From: Epiperipatus broadwayi
Taxonomy: Eukaryota > Onychophora > Udeonychophora > Euonychophora > Peripatidae
Length of the DNA stretch: 64,000 nt
Assembly (NCBI GenBank): GCA_028023455.1
Contig: JAQFVV010012400.1
Location: forward strand, 16,111,490-16,175,489
Reading direction: 5' to 3'
Below, piece by piece: positions 50,690 to 63,869 of the stretch (position 1 is its first letter; every line of letters starts with the position of its first letter). A model generated the notes under the pieces. That model was not told the DNA's origin, searched no databases, and was given only the letters and a program-made list of their open reading frames with translations. Position numbers and translations under genes: made by a program.

Positions 50690-52800
50690 GGGCCAGAGAG
50701 CAGTCACGCCATAAATTTACCCACTTCTGCACTCCATTCTCTTCATTACTCAGTTCTTCAAATCCATGTATCTCTTCCGATCTCATATATCATTCAGCAA
50801 GGTGAATCTTTTCCATCCTTTTTTCTTGTTTCCATTCACTATTATCTCCAAAATATCTTTAATTAAATTATTTCTTAATATATGTCCAATCCAATTTCTC
50901 TTTTTATCTCTAATTTTCTCAATTATTTTTTTTTATATTAATTATTCTTTTCAAAACTTCTCCATTTGTCATTTTATTCATTCAACTATTTTTTTCCCTC
51001 TTTCTCCATGACCACATCTCTAAGGCTTCCAATCTGTTCCTAATTTGTTTATTCATTGTCCATATTTCACAACCATATAATAATACATTCCACACATAGC
51101 ATTTAATTAATTTTTTCCTTAATTCACTCTTCAAAGATCCACAAAATACTTTTTTTCTCTTAGTAAATCCTTCCTTTGTCACTGCTATTCTTCTTTTAAG
51201 TTCATCTTCTTTCATCACCACTCAACCAACTACCCAAATATCTAAATCCATTGATCTGTTAAACTATATTAGCATGCATTTCAACTTGTAGTCTTTTTGT
51301 ATTTCTCCCTATCCAAAAGGACTTGGTCTTCTCAACATTAATTTTCATTCAATATTCCAGACAATCTCCCTCCAATTTATTCAATATATTCTGAAGCCTG
51401 CATATCTTGTACATTTTATTATTCTATTTCCAACATTTGCTCTTCCACAATCTAAATATGTGTGTCTTCTAAATAAATATTAAAAATACAGGTGACATAC
51501 TGCAATCTTGCCTAACTCATATTTCTATATTCACTTTATCAATATTATTATTTTCCAGTCTAATTCTTATTCTTTTCCCAGTATACATTTAATTCAAATC
51601 AATCCTCTCTTTCTCCAAAATATTCTATTATTTTTTTACGATGATCATAAGATTATTCCAGATTATTATATCAAATGCATTTTTCAAATCCACAAAATAT
51701 ATATTAAATCTTTTTTCTTTTTCAATTTCTCTCCCTGCAATCATTCTAACAACATCAATAGCATATCTTGTAATTTTCTCTCTCTGAAAACCCAACTGTT
51801 CTCCAATATAATATTCTACTTCCCATAAATTCTTTGAGTTAAAATCCTCAATAAAACTTTAGAAACATGAGATAACTAACTTATAGTCCTGTATTCTTCA
51901 CATTTAACAGCTTTCTTCTTTTTAGTATTTTGAATCATTATGGTCGTCAAAAAATTTTCAGGTCAAATTCCATTATTATATACCAAATTGCAAAGTCCAA
52001 CAATTTACTTCATAGTAATTTATTTTAAAAATTCTATAGGTATTGTATCAATTCCAACAGCTTTATTATTTTTTATTTATTCAATCACCTTTATTACTTC
52101 ATCCTTTCAATGTGCCTCATTTTTATTGTCTTCAACACCTTCATTTTCAAATTTATAATTAATTAAATTATTTTCTTTTCTAAATAGATTTTGAAGATAT
52201 CCTTTTCATCTTTTCTATATACCATCATTATCAGTTAATCTATTTCCAGTCTTATCAGTTATTTCACTTGTTAATCACTTTTTCCCCCCCAAGTGATATT
52301 TCTAATTCTAAAAAATACCGTTTTTTTTACCTGTTAAAGCACTTCTCTTTCTGTACATTCTTGTTCCAACTATTTTCTTGCTAAATCTGTTTCTCTCCTT
52401 AGTTCATTATTAATTTTTCTATATGTTCTTTGGCCTCCATCAGTAATGACATTCTTCTATCTTCCTGGTATTTCCATCTTTTCCAATATATCTTCCATTA
52501 TCTAAGGTCGTTTTTCTTTTTTTAAGCAAATCCTATTTCATTTTTTGCTGTTTTCAATATTTCCTTTTTTAATCCTACACCAATGCTTATTAGAACTATT
52601 CATACATTCCGCATCTTTGTCAATTTTTTTTAATTATATTTTTACATATTAAACCAAATCTTCCTTTCTCCATTTTTCTCAAACTATCTAAAGTCCCATC
52701 TTATATATCTTTTCCTTCTTTTTATTTTTTTAAAACTCAACAGTAATTTAGTCATAACCAAATTATAATCAGAGTTTATATATATGTAGTGATTTCAAAT
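50690..52800 (-). mobile_element. Long LINE remnant (endonuclease end, RT, C-terminal tail), dead
   Basis: Read on the minus strand from 52.8 kb down: SDYNLVMTK (end of the apurinic-type endonuclease; the usual SDH reads SDY), then LEKMEIPGR...KNVITDGG and INNELRRETDLARK (linker), ITDKTGNRLTDNDGI, then RT blocks NNKAVGIDTIPIEFLK, EYRTIS..SHVSKVLLRIL, ITRYAIDVVRMIAG, FVDLKNAFDI, VRQDCSMSP, RYA, LQNILNKLEGDCLEY and NVEKTKSFWIGRNTKRLQ, and the tail IKCYVWNVLLYGCEIWT and NRLEALEMWSWRK. Fragments persist to about 50690. This is an RTE-like or related endonuclease-RT non-LTR retrotransposon. Many stops and frame changes, and the catalytic DD after YA is missing. Order and spacing are otherwise as in the family. 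Plus-strand open frames in this region are antisense shadows. Confidence 0.85.
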
Positions 52801-55178
52801 CATTTAGTCTACATATAAGATTGGTACCATTCTATCTTTTTGTAGTTGTTGACATTGCTTCGATTCTAATTATATACACACAGAAATATATATTGATGAT
52901 TATTATAAAAGTTTACACTATAAATACATATTTTTTGCAAATAAATTTCTTTAATGCATACATAAATGATTGTTAATCGATTTTTATTTATTTCTTTTAC
53001 TTTAGATATATTTTATAATAAATATCTGATATATCTAAACAATTATTTACATAACTGCATTTTTTAATTGTTCACTTTCTTCTATTCATGATACATAATC
53101 TTAAATTTTTAAAAACAATTAATGTTTGCTCTTACTTTCAAACATATAATTATATATATTGGAAAGAATATATTAATGGATTCTGATACACAATACAACG
53201 TTACCACTTGTCTTCAAACAAGGCAAGCCCCTCAAACCATGATAAATTATTTGTTTTGTTGACACTTTCTACTTTTCTAGTAATAGGTTTTTCTTTGAAA
53301 GGCATTTTCAACAACAGTAAAAAAATTACTTTATAGAAATTTACTGGATACAGAAATTACTTATCTACTAATTTAAAGTTTATCTTATTATGTAAATGAT
53401 AGTTGTTAATATAAATACATAAATTACATTTGCATTCTGATAAACTGAGAATAACAAAAGTTAATTACCCATTAATAAAATTTAAATATATTAACTATTC
53501 AATTAACCTGTAACCTATCACTTAAATTGGCTGGTTATTTTTGTTTATTTTAACATGATATCAAAGTTGCTAAGAGTATGGATGAAATGACTAGCTAGTA
53601 AATTTAAATTTTCTTAATATATATAGTGTATAAATAGAATTTTACAATGCTGACAAATATATAACTCTTTGAGCAATAAAAGTATGAATTGTGGCCATAT
53701 TAATGTAATAAAGTAGTTGGTGCTTGAAAATTTATCATTCCAAATGCAATACATATATGTTAGGTAAAGCAGAGCAAAGGCTTTTCCACCATTTTTCCAT
53801 AGTCTAAGTGAGAGTAATTATACTTTCAAACTTTATCTACTAAAAATAGCTAAAATATCTATTTATTGAAAAGTAATTGGGTAACAACATGATTTGATTA
53901 CTTGAAAAAATCTCCAAGTTTTAGTTCTACCATGATTATAAAATCTCAATTAAATATATGCTGGTGTTTGTGAGTTTTTGGCATGCTTCCCCATTTTACA
54001 ATGACTTTCATTCTAATTCTAGAAGTATAATGGAAATCCCAGATATTGAGAGAGAAATAAAAACAGCTTAGAATAATCTGTGATTATCTATCAGGTTTTT
54101 ATTGTGCAGAAAATAAGACCTTAGTAAACAAGCTAAGAGTAATCAAAGAATTTCTTGGGATTAAGAAACAACTTACTTTTACTGCAAGAATAATAACTGC
54201 AATGGCAGCAAAAGTGAAATAATTTGCACTGATCTTAGTATCCATATGATAGATTGCAATATAAATTCTTTGCAATCTAACTGTATTAGAAAACTGAATT
54301 TTTATATTTTCCAGAAAACAAAATGCAGAAAATTTATCTGAATTAGTGACACTGTTTTGACAAGATTCTAGAAATAAAAGAATATGTAAAATGTTTGAAA
54401 ATATTTTCCAAGATAGAGGCCTCATGCCATTTAAACAAATTAAAGCGAATGTAATTTCCTAAAACACAACTCTATTTAGAAGTTACGAAGATTTTTGTCT
54501 AATTTATCTAGCTCAGTTGTAAAAGCTAGATGTAAAATAATTTCTGGGAATATTCATCTTGGAAAAACTGGTTGAAACTATTTAGAACTTTTGATGCAAA
54601 AATTCTTAGGACAGTCCTACTGCTAAATACTATGCACCTGTTTGAAGAAAATATACTCACTCAAAACTTCTACAACCGCAATAATATATTTCCATAGGAA
54701 ATACTACTGGCACCCTCAAGTCCATTTTCTTGCAGTGGCTTTGCAGATATTAAAAACATTATCCCCTCAAAACTAAATAAATAATACATAGGTCTGATTT
54801 ATTACTTATCTTCAAGTCATAATTTATTGCTTAAAACATGTCTCAAATCAAGATCTACTTTCTAGACATTCAATAAAGGAAGCTTTCAAACGGCATAGTT
54901 TTTTGCAACAACTCAAAAAAGTTTCATTTTCCAGATCCATCATTAAAAACAACTAGATTTGTCCTTCCAAGTTTTACTGGAATTTCTTCAATAGGTTGGA
55001 AGGTGCAATTTAATAGCATCTGGATTAATTGCATCAAATACAAATACAATGAACCAACTATTTAATAATTGCTAGCTTACAATGGCAGAAATGAAGGGAT
55101 TAATAAAAAAGTCAATGGTAATTCTCCTGATTGACATCTGTTTAATAATAAACTACCAAAAATACAAATTCATAAACT
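52801..55178. other. Unassigned AT-rich sequence with one candidate exon
   Basis: Apart from the candidate exon at 54177-54245, nothing recognisable. The minus-strand open frame 54099-54425 is longer than most in the window, but only its last part before the donor looks protein-like. Confidence 0.4.
54177..54245 (-). CDS. Candidate short coding exon with a hydrophobic segment (speculative)
   Basis: On the minus strand an ATG begins 23 codons, MDTKISANYFTFAAIAVIIL and three more, ending exactly at a good donor (AAAA|GTAAGT, phase 0). The hydrophobic stretch of about 14 residues would suit a membrane anchor or signal peptide at an N-terminus. Alternatively the exon could start at the acceptor-like TTTCTAATACAG upstream (about 54287). 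I do not recognise the protein, found no following exon, and in such AT-rich DNA a short open frame next to a donor-like site arises easily by chance. Confidence 0.2.
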
Positions 55179-55186
55179 AACTTTTG

Positions 55187-55296
55187 TCAGGCGTTGTTAG
55201 CCGAGAGATAATCGCAGCTGCCTTGCAAGCAAGTAGTTGGTTGCAGACGGTTGTGGGTTCGCCTCCGGCCGATGCTATGACATATGAAAAAAAAAA
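55187..55296 (+). mobile_element. tRNA-like SINE, copy 2, with 8-bp target-site duplication
   Basis: Second copy of the SINE at 15.7 kb, flanked by AACTTTTG at 55179-55186 and 55297-55304. Better preserved than copy 1 in the tRNA-like ends: GGCGTTG near the start can pair with CGATGCT at the end, TTAGCCGAGAG resembles an A box and GTGGGTTCGCCTCCGGCC a T arm with B box. The central hairpin (TTGCAA ... TTGCAG) again replaces a normal anticodon arm. It ends in GACATATG and an A12 tail. The two copies match over their full length, with scattered changes. Confidence 0.85.
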
Positions 55297-55304
55297 AACT
55301 TTTG

Positions 55305-58300
55305 AAACTTTATATATATTGTATTATTTAGAGTGCTACTGACCTTTTTAAAGTGTCACATTTTAAAAATTTAAACAGTTGGAAAATGCTACAACTTATG
55401 TAAACTCGTTTCCACAGTTACTAAAAGCAAAATACTATACAGAAAAAGTATCATCAAACATGTCGTTTAAGAAGAAAACACACACAAAACAAATAATTTG
55501 AATAATTTAGTAATTTAAAAAAACTTGTTAATACAGTAACAAAAATACTCTTACTAACTTGTAACTTACCATTTTCTATTATTTTATATGTAATAAATTC
55601 ATTTAATATTTTAAGTCATTAAAAAAAAAGCCTTTTCAAATTTCACAACTACGCTAAAACCATTTGCAGGGTTTACTGCCATCTAGCGAAATAAAAGACA
55701 ACTATGATTAAATTTCAATATTGCATTACACCTTGTTTACAATCATATTTCCATAGCATTTGTACATTCCAATATTCGACATTTTTTTTTAAAAAAAAGA
55801 TGAAAAATAATTTTAGATGTCGTGCACATATAGACATATTATATACATACTTATTTACACAATAAAATGCTCAACATTCTAAGAGTCAAACATCTTTAAT
55901 TAGGCTACAGATTTCTATATTTATGATTAAGATAAATAACAAAACAAAATAGATGAATATTAAATTTCCCTATCTGAAAGCCAATTGAGTAATTAGGCAA
56001 AAAAATATTATGACTAAGTGGTAAAATTTGATCATTATTTGCAATAATAGGGCATTTTTAGCTATTCCTTTATCACATTTTGTTCTGTCATCTCAATTTT
56101 GAATCATTACCAATGTTAATATATATTTGTTTTATTTTGCACATTTCACTTATTAAATAATATTTTTTTCATACCTACAATTTAATAAGATACTTCAAAG
56201 TGCACTACTCTCTGGGACATGAGTTAGGGAAGAGGTTTTGGTACTGCTTGAGTCAACACTCCAAAGCAGATTAAAAAAAAATAAAAACAATGAAATTAAT
56301 TAATTAAATAAATAAATATGGGTTAATCTGGAAAACTGAACATTTTAAATGAACTTAAAAATTCAAATCGTTGTAAAGTACGATGACAAATGTAGAACAA
56401 TCTTTTAATCTTAGTCTGATGACTTCAATATTACTATATAAATTGCATTAATTATGTTGTTGAAATATTTGTATTAAAAAGTTTTTAATCTGTACAATTT
56501 ATTGCACTGTTTCAATTATCTAGTTATTTACCCACCAACTATTTTATATCAACTGAGATATCAAACATGCTATTTTGTTTATTTATTAATTCCAATGTGT
56601 GAAAATTAAAAGTTCTTGCTCAGTTGGCTAGATGGACAATTCTCAATTCAACAACATTTTATTTATTAGCAGGATACTTCATGTATGTTTTTCAAAATGC
56701 TATTAATCATTAAAAGTACATTTAACAATCAAATTTAGCCCCTTTCCCAAAATATAGTCAGAACATACATGTATATATATAATACTTTGCCACTCTGGTA
56801 TTATTAATAATATGAAAAACATTATATAGAGAATAAAACAAATCAAATAGACTGAGTAAGTTTGTTCTTTGATTCATTACATATATATTCATTTTGTACA
56901 ATAAACTAAGCTTCTTTGATTTTTAATTTTCAGTCATTCCTTTAGCACATGTAAATTTAAATAGATTAATCTATAATACTAAAGATAACACATGAATTAG
57001 ACAGATTTAATGTTGTGTGTGCAGTAGAATGCAGTTAAACAAATTGTCCCTACAAATACCATGGTGAAATAAATGCAAATTTAAGGACAAGTAAGACACT
57101 GCATGCATTTATGTACAAAAAAGCTAAGACTGATTTAACAAACACATCGGTCTTTTTATAACCATGATAATCATGAAAAGGATTATACTATAGCTTTGAC
57201 CCTGGCATTGTTAAAATAATGTGCAAAGAAAGGAACAGACAGAAAATAAAAAATTAAAGAGGTCTGATTTATTGCACAAAATGAAACCATAATGAACCAA
57301 AGAGCCAATAGCATTTGAATTAACAAAAAACGGGCCTCTTAAATCATTAACAATAAACTACAAACTTATAGACAACCATGATTATGACACTTGTATGTCA
57401 AAAGAATACTCCGTCTATTTAATATGTTTTGTTCTCTATTACATCATTTTTCATGTATATATATATATGAGTATGTGTGTCACATGCAAAAATGTTTACA
57501 TTTTTAGTGCTAAATATACTAGTAATGTTAACTCATTATAATATTATCAAGGTTAAAAAACATTACATTTTTTTCTAAGATTAGATTAAAAGCAATGAAA
57601 AATTATCATAATTAATAACTGAATAACTAAATCTGATTTGCCACTTCCATGACTTGGATTCAAACCAATGACAGGTAAATTATAAGAATTTCTCAGATTC
57701 AAATTAGACTTAGAAATTTTCTTACAATTATCTAGACAACTTACCTAATCAAGCAATATAAAATAATAAACTGATATCTGACTATTCTTATCTACAAAAT
57801 AAAACCATAATGAAAATATCCAAACTCATAACTGTGATGCTGAGTAATTTTATCCTTCACTTTTTCTCTATGAAATGCTGTTGGAGAAACCCTTGGCCTA
57901 CAGTGAGTTTTTTATAACACAAATCTATTTGCATTATTGACCTAATTTATGCTTTTTGATTCTTTTAAGAGTCTGAATCACTCCACTTGCTGAGAAACTT
58001 CCAAAGTCAATTTTTACTTTTGATAGACTATTTGGTTTCAATTTTTTCCATTTTAAGTAACAGCAATCCAAACTTATGTTTTGCTAAGTAAAGACTGTTA
58101 TAGAATAACTATGCTGATTGTTACAAATTTAAGCTTATAATATTTCATATATTTTGGCATTTCAATGTGCATTTTCAACAAGATAAAATAATTTTAAGTA
58201 GAATCTAAATCACTGTAAGGTGAATTAAAAAAAAAAAAAGGAATATGTTCATCTATCTACCTTATCCTGATAAGATATCTTGTTTTAAATGAAATTGTCA

Positions 58301-60469
58301 CTCTCCATAGATTTTTTTTTTCTCTTGCTAATTATTTCATTACCTTTGTAACCAGGAGTCTGAATGTTCTGTTTTTTTATTTAAAAGACAAAAAAAAAAA
58401 AAAAATTCATTTTTTCTCTTTTTCATGCATTTTACTAGTAATTATACAGGGTGTCCACAATGAACAGAGTTTTCCATATTTCTGATAGATGACATTACAA
58501 TCAAGTATAATTCACACAACTTTAAAATTGATGATAAAGATTTTAATTTTGTATGATGTTCACCATTTTAATAAGTTTATTTTATTTGACAGTGTAATGT
58601 GAGTGAATATTAGCAACACATTTGTAAGGATTCAATATTAACTTTAATCAAGCTAAAGAATTATGAATAGTTTTTTGTATCATAAATGTAATTATCATTA
58701 TCTATTCCCTGTTTTTTTTTTCTTAATTAGAGGATACAATAAAAAATGGAAACTTTATACCCCATCAATTGGCAATAGACAAATCAGATAAATAATGCCA
58801 TTTCTTCTACAACAATTTTCTGTCAAGATCTCTGTATGATGATTTTCATATCAGCTTTAGGTTTGAATTTGTTTGCAAATATTTTCAATATAAATGACAT
58901 TTTTCAGGTTTTTAGATAAATATTATCTAGAAAAAGGCTTAAACTACTTTAAAACTCAATCGCACAGTTTATCAAATATGGATCTGAATTTTCTTTTAAC
59001 TTTTTATATTCTCCTTACAAATGAAAAAAAAAAGACATTTTATTGTGAAGAAACATTTCTAAATCACAACACATTCAAATACTTTTAAATTTTTTTGTCA
59101 ATATCAAAACATCTATTAGGAGGAACCATTATCATAATTAATTAATTACTCAAAATATTTCATCCATTTCATATATTATACATATTTTATGAAATAAAAT
59201 TAATTTAAATTACTGACTTCACTTTCATAACATTCAAATGTTTAGATAACTAAGTTTGTAAGATAATAAATTTAAAAATACAAATATTTCATGATTTATA
59301 CATATGTTTTTATTATAGAAAGCAGATAATATCTAGGCGGTAGAATATTATGATCTAGCAATAAAACTTGATTATCATCAGTATTGTTTCCCATAACATT
59401 CAACTTTGTATCTTAGCATGTCAATATTAAAGTTACATTATACATTTTAATGATTACTTTATTTATAATTTATTCACCCTTAAGGCTACTGACAATATCA
59501 TGTTTTAACACATCATCTTTCTCCTCTCATAAAAAATACATTTATAAATATTTGTTAAACCTGAGTTTCAAGTAGTGTAAACAATGGAATATTTGATCTT
59601 ACTGATGTAACATCACTTCTTCAGGGATTTATTATGCCGCCTTAGGATGTGAACTACTTTGTATTTCTGAGGACAACTATAAATCAATCTCTTTCAGCTA
59701 TTTGACACCATTTCTTTTATATTTCATCACTATAATTAATAACTTTAAGTTAAAAAGTTGGATCAATTAAACAAAATTTTTCTAAAATAAAAATAATTGT
59801 GAATCAGCACACTTGGTTGACAAAACTTAAATATATAGTTATATATATTCTTTCTATCGTCAATATTTTCTTTTAGGAAAAAAACCCTTAATATTTTATA
59901 TTAACATTACAAAAAGTGGAATTCTGAACCAGATTGCAATACAATTAAAATGAAGACAATGAATGTGGAAAAGTAAAAATTAGTAAAAAAAACTAAAAAA
60001 CTAATTACTGAAAATAATAGGTAAAAAAAGAAGAAACTAGTACTGAATTGGTCAGTGAATAGGTACTCAGTTATTTTTAGACTAAATGATTAAAACAAAT
60101 ATAAAAAATAACTCACCAACTTGCAACTGACAAGCTCAGTGAATAAAGCATTCTTTTTCTTTGTTCTTTTTAAAAAACCACGAGAGACCCTTTATCATGC
60201 AGTACTTCTTTAATCTGGTAGATATTTTAATAAATAAATGAAAATCATTGGCTAATAGCATTAATATCAACAGTTCTTACTAATAAGTCACCAACATTAT
60301 CACCCATGATTATATATGGATCTTATATGAAAGGAAGAAAAAGAATGGCATAAATTTATTATTATAATTAGGAGATGTACATTAATTGATTATAAACAGA
60401 TAGGAAGTACGATCATTTTATATAAAAAAAATTGTTTTTATAGATTTAATATATAATAATGAAATATTG
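55305..60469. other. Long unassigned AT-rich stretch
   Basis: About 5 kb with no gene recognised. At 58445-58460 ACAGGGTGTCCACAA resembles a terminal sequence of some DNA transposons, but I see no matching inverted end. A minus-strand B-box-like GGTTTGAATCCAAG lies near 57655-57668. A TA run lies at about 57456-57468 and an A15 run near 58390-58405. Confidence 0.45.
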
Positions 60470-61080
60470 TGTTAGTGTGTGAGTAATGGAAATTATATAA
60501 AAAGACTCAAAGAAAAATTGGAAGATATAAGTTAGAAATAAATATGCGAATAATATAGGAAGATATTCTTGGGGAAAGGGGGGGCAGAGAGAATAAAGTT
60601 GGTCAATAATTAAAGTTTTTCTGACAGATTAACATATATGAACTAAGATAGGATTGTAAAAAATAATAATAATTGGATAATTTGGAATGAAAAAAAGACA
60701 ACATATATATTTATGTATATATATATTTGTGAAGTGGGATGAAAGGCAAAGAAAAATTGGGGCAGAAGGATAAATAGAATGGTAGTCAATGAATATGAGG
60801 AAATATTAAAGAAAAATATAACAATAAAAATAAATTGTAATTATATAAAAGCACACAACCATATTTGGGTTTAGGGCAGGATATTTAAAAATGAAAAAAA
60901 GAAGAAAAAATGAAATGAGGTAGAGGATGAGAAATAAAATAGAAAACGTGAAACATATTTATAGTGGAGGGAGGGGAAAGAAAAAGACAAGTAATAATTG
61001 ATTTCAAAAATAAATTAATGGGATTGGAAACTAGGACATTAGAATTTAAGATTAAAAAAAGATACAGAGAAGAATAATTT
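60470..61080 (+). pseudogene. Purine-rich stretch, probably a degraded LINE endonuclease region
   Basis: About 600 bp in which the plus strand is strongly A/G-rich, the same bias as the sense strand of the LINE at 50.7-52.8 kb. A plus-strand reading from 60552 gives NIGRYSWGKGGAERIKLVNN, resembling the IGRYGxGxxNExGxRLVxF block of LINE endonucleases. Further on, KRQVIIDFKNKLMGLETRTL resembles the linker before RT. Stops are very frequent. If right, this is an old, 3'-truncated or heavily mutated copy; the alternative is a plain purine tract. Confidence 0.35.
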
Positions 61081-63869
61081 AAGCTACACTGGAAAATAGT
61101 ATAAAAAGCAAAACATTAGGAAAACTAATATTCCTGAATTCATTTGCTAAAGAGAAATGATTTCAGAAACTAGTTACACATCATATGGTTAAAGCAGCAT
61201 TCAAGAGCAGTTTGAAAAAAAAAAAAAATCAATTAGTTAAAAATAATACAACTCTTATAACTGGGCTAACTGTCCTAACTAACTGTCTTCTTGTAGTCAA
61301 ACAACTTTTCCCAACTGAATGAATCTAACAAATAATCAGACATGCAAACACATACACTGCACACATAAAGAGATTTCATGCATTATATTACTGACAACAT
61401 ATACAGTCAAATAAAAGGCAGACTTTGAAATAAATAATTTAAAAGAGATAACAGGTGATTATAAGTCTGCTCATCATTAACTTTTCTCCATCAACTACAA
61501 TTATCAAATGACAATAATTACTAAATGGAAACGCAATTCATTTGCATAAATGCATTAATGTCACTGACTCTAAGATTTGTAAATGTTTTTGGATTTTTAC
61601 TGAGCAATCAATCAAAAAAGAACAGTTGAAAATGGGTTCCATTATAAGTGACTCTGACATTTTTTTTTTCTTTGAGTATTAAACCTGATTAAAAATAAAT
61701 TTGTCTATTTTTAAATTTTGGGTGATGAATTGCTCTAATTATCTTTTCAAAAAGAGCTGATTTTAAAACCAACAATAATTGATTAAAGTGATAAAGAGAA
61801 AGTACATAAGTTCCTTTGGAAATCTGCTTTAACAGTAAGAGAGGAAACAAGCCATTAACACCCATTATTATTACTATTTTAATGCATGCTGATATTATTT
61901 CTTCTATTTTCATTGTTGCAATTGTCATCAATAGTACTTATTAAAGGCTTTATGTCATTCAGCATAAATTTTTAAATTTTTAGTAATTTTAAATGCTTAT
62001 ATATACATCCATATGCATACATATTGTATATAATAGCCAAACATCCTATATTTCCCATATAAGAAAAACAAACAATTAAATTATATTAGAAAGACTTTAC
62101 TATAACACGGTTAACATATCTATAAAATATCATTATGAATGTATATTGTCACTATTTTTTTACCTTTTTTTAAATCAATAAAGAAAAATCAAATATTTTA
62201 ATCAATTCAGCTTATTGGTAGTCATTTAAGTTACTAAACTACTTTTAAGAAAGATAGTTACTTTAGGAATATGTATTGATTCACTCTCTTTTATTAGTAT
62301 ACACAAAAATTAAAAACCAAATTGTAATAAAAATATTTAAATGTAAATATATTTTACCATTATAAAACAACTATATTTTTTGAAAATTGTTTAAAGGAAT
62401 TTTAATCTAACTTCAAAAGATTATAACTAAGTTACTTGTTCATCTAATAAGCTTTTTAACTATGTAACTATGCAGAAAATATAAAAATTTGAAACGATTC
62501 ATTGTAAGGTTGATTTGTTAAATTAACAAAAAAAAAAAAAAACACTTCCACATATGATTCTTTGTTTAACAATTTTAAAATAATAAAAAAATCATAATTT
62601 ACTTGACATCATTTTAAAAAAAAAGGTACCAAAGATGAGTTCAGGACAATGGATCCAGATGTTCCAGAAGAAATCTTATTTTTCTGATTGCAGTCTTATT
62701 CTCACTTATATTAGATTTTTTTTTCTTAGGAAAAAATATTTTTCAGAATTTTATTAAGAAAATTATGAACTTTTTAATAGCATCACCCTCAAACATCTTG
62801 AAAACACTTTTTAAATTAATAGCATTTCATATTTTTTTGAAAACATTAAGATTAGTGTATTTTCAAACAGTAATACTGGTACCATATTAATGGGTCCTAA
62901 AAAATCAATTTTAGTGGGGTTTTTTTTAAAAAAAGAAAAGAAAAAATATTTTGAATATTTTTTGTAGTTTTAAAATACTTAGCTTTTTAATTGAATAACA
63001 GTTTAAATCTAATTATAAATACAAAAGTGAATGCTTACAAAATGTTGACTGCATTCCTATAATAAATTCAAAGGATCATTTCCCCCCTCATATTGTTTAT
63101 AGTTTTTTTCCCCCTTCTATATTGTATTTAAAAGAATTAAATCACAAATGTAATATATATTTCTGATTTTATTTTATTATTTGTATTAAGAGTATACTAT
63201 TTTGTAAAACTTTTTTCAGTTTGAATATGAATTATACCTGATATAATTATTACTAAGTCATACAAAAATTGAAAACAATCTGTTCTGATAATAAGGCTAT
63301 GAATTTATAATATTTTTATGATATATAGCAGTAGTAATTATTTGAGCCTTTTCTTTCAAATAACAAAACTTAGTTATATATTTTTTTCTTGTATAGAATT
63401 TCTTCTGGAAATGAGAGAGTGGGTAAAAAAATTACAAAATCTGAATATTAATATTCATGAAAAATAATGTCTACTAAATACTAGTAAGCCAAAATGAATA
63501 AATTATATCTCATTTTCACTTCATAGAAAAAAATAAAATGACCAACCACAAAAGAGAGGCAAAGACATTCATGGGCTAACAAAAAAGTATTATTTTATTG
63601 CAACTTGCAACAAAAAAAATAAAATATAATACCTAGCAAGACAAATAAATATTTAGTGAATTCTAATCATCTACAAGGAGAGTAACAGATCATTCCTGAA
63701 AGTCTTTATTAAAAAAAAAAAACTGCTACAAAAAAGAAAAATGAAAAGTTCCAGAATAAATATATCAAACATACAAATATTTGCCCCTAGAAACTTTTAT
63801 CAAATTCAATACTTATTTCGTAATATATAGGGTATATGAGAACAGACTTTCACACGACCCATCACTCTC
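61081..63869. other. Unassigned AT-rich sequence
   Basis: No gene, RNA or intact element recognised. The minus-strand open frame 61689-61931 is isoleucine-rich with no known motif. Confidence 0.45.

Noticed and set aside
51508-52158. Plus-strand open frames of 72-106 residues
   Set aside because: Antisense to the LINE RT on the minus strand; the pyrimidine-rich strand lacks stops because its complement is purine-rich.
60034-60050. GAAACTAGTAC as a third hammerhead copy
   Set aside because: No CTGATGA box or stem II at the right distance upstream; chance match to the short block.
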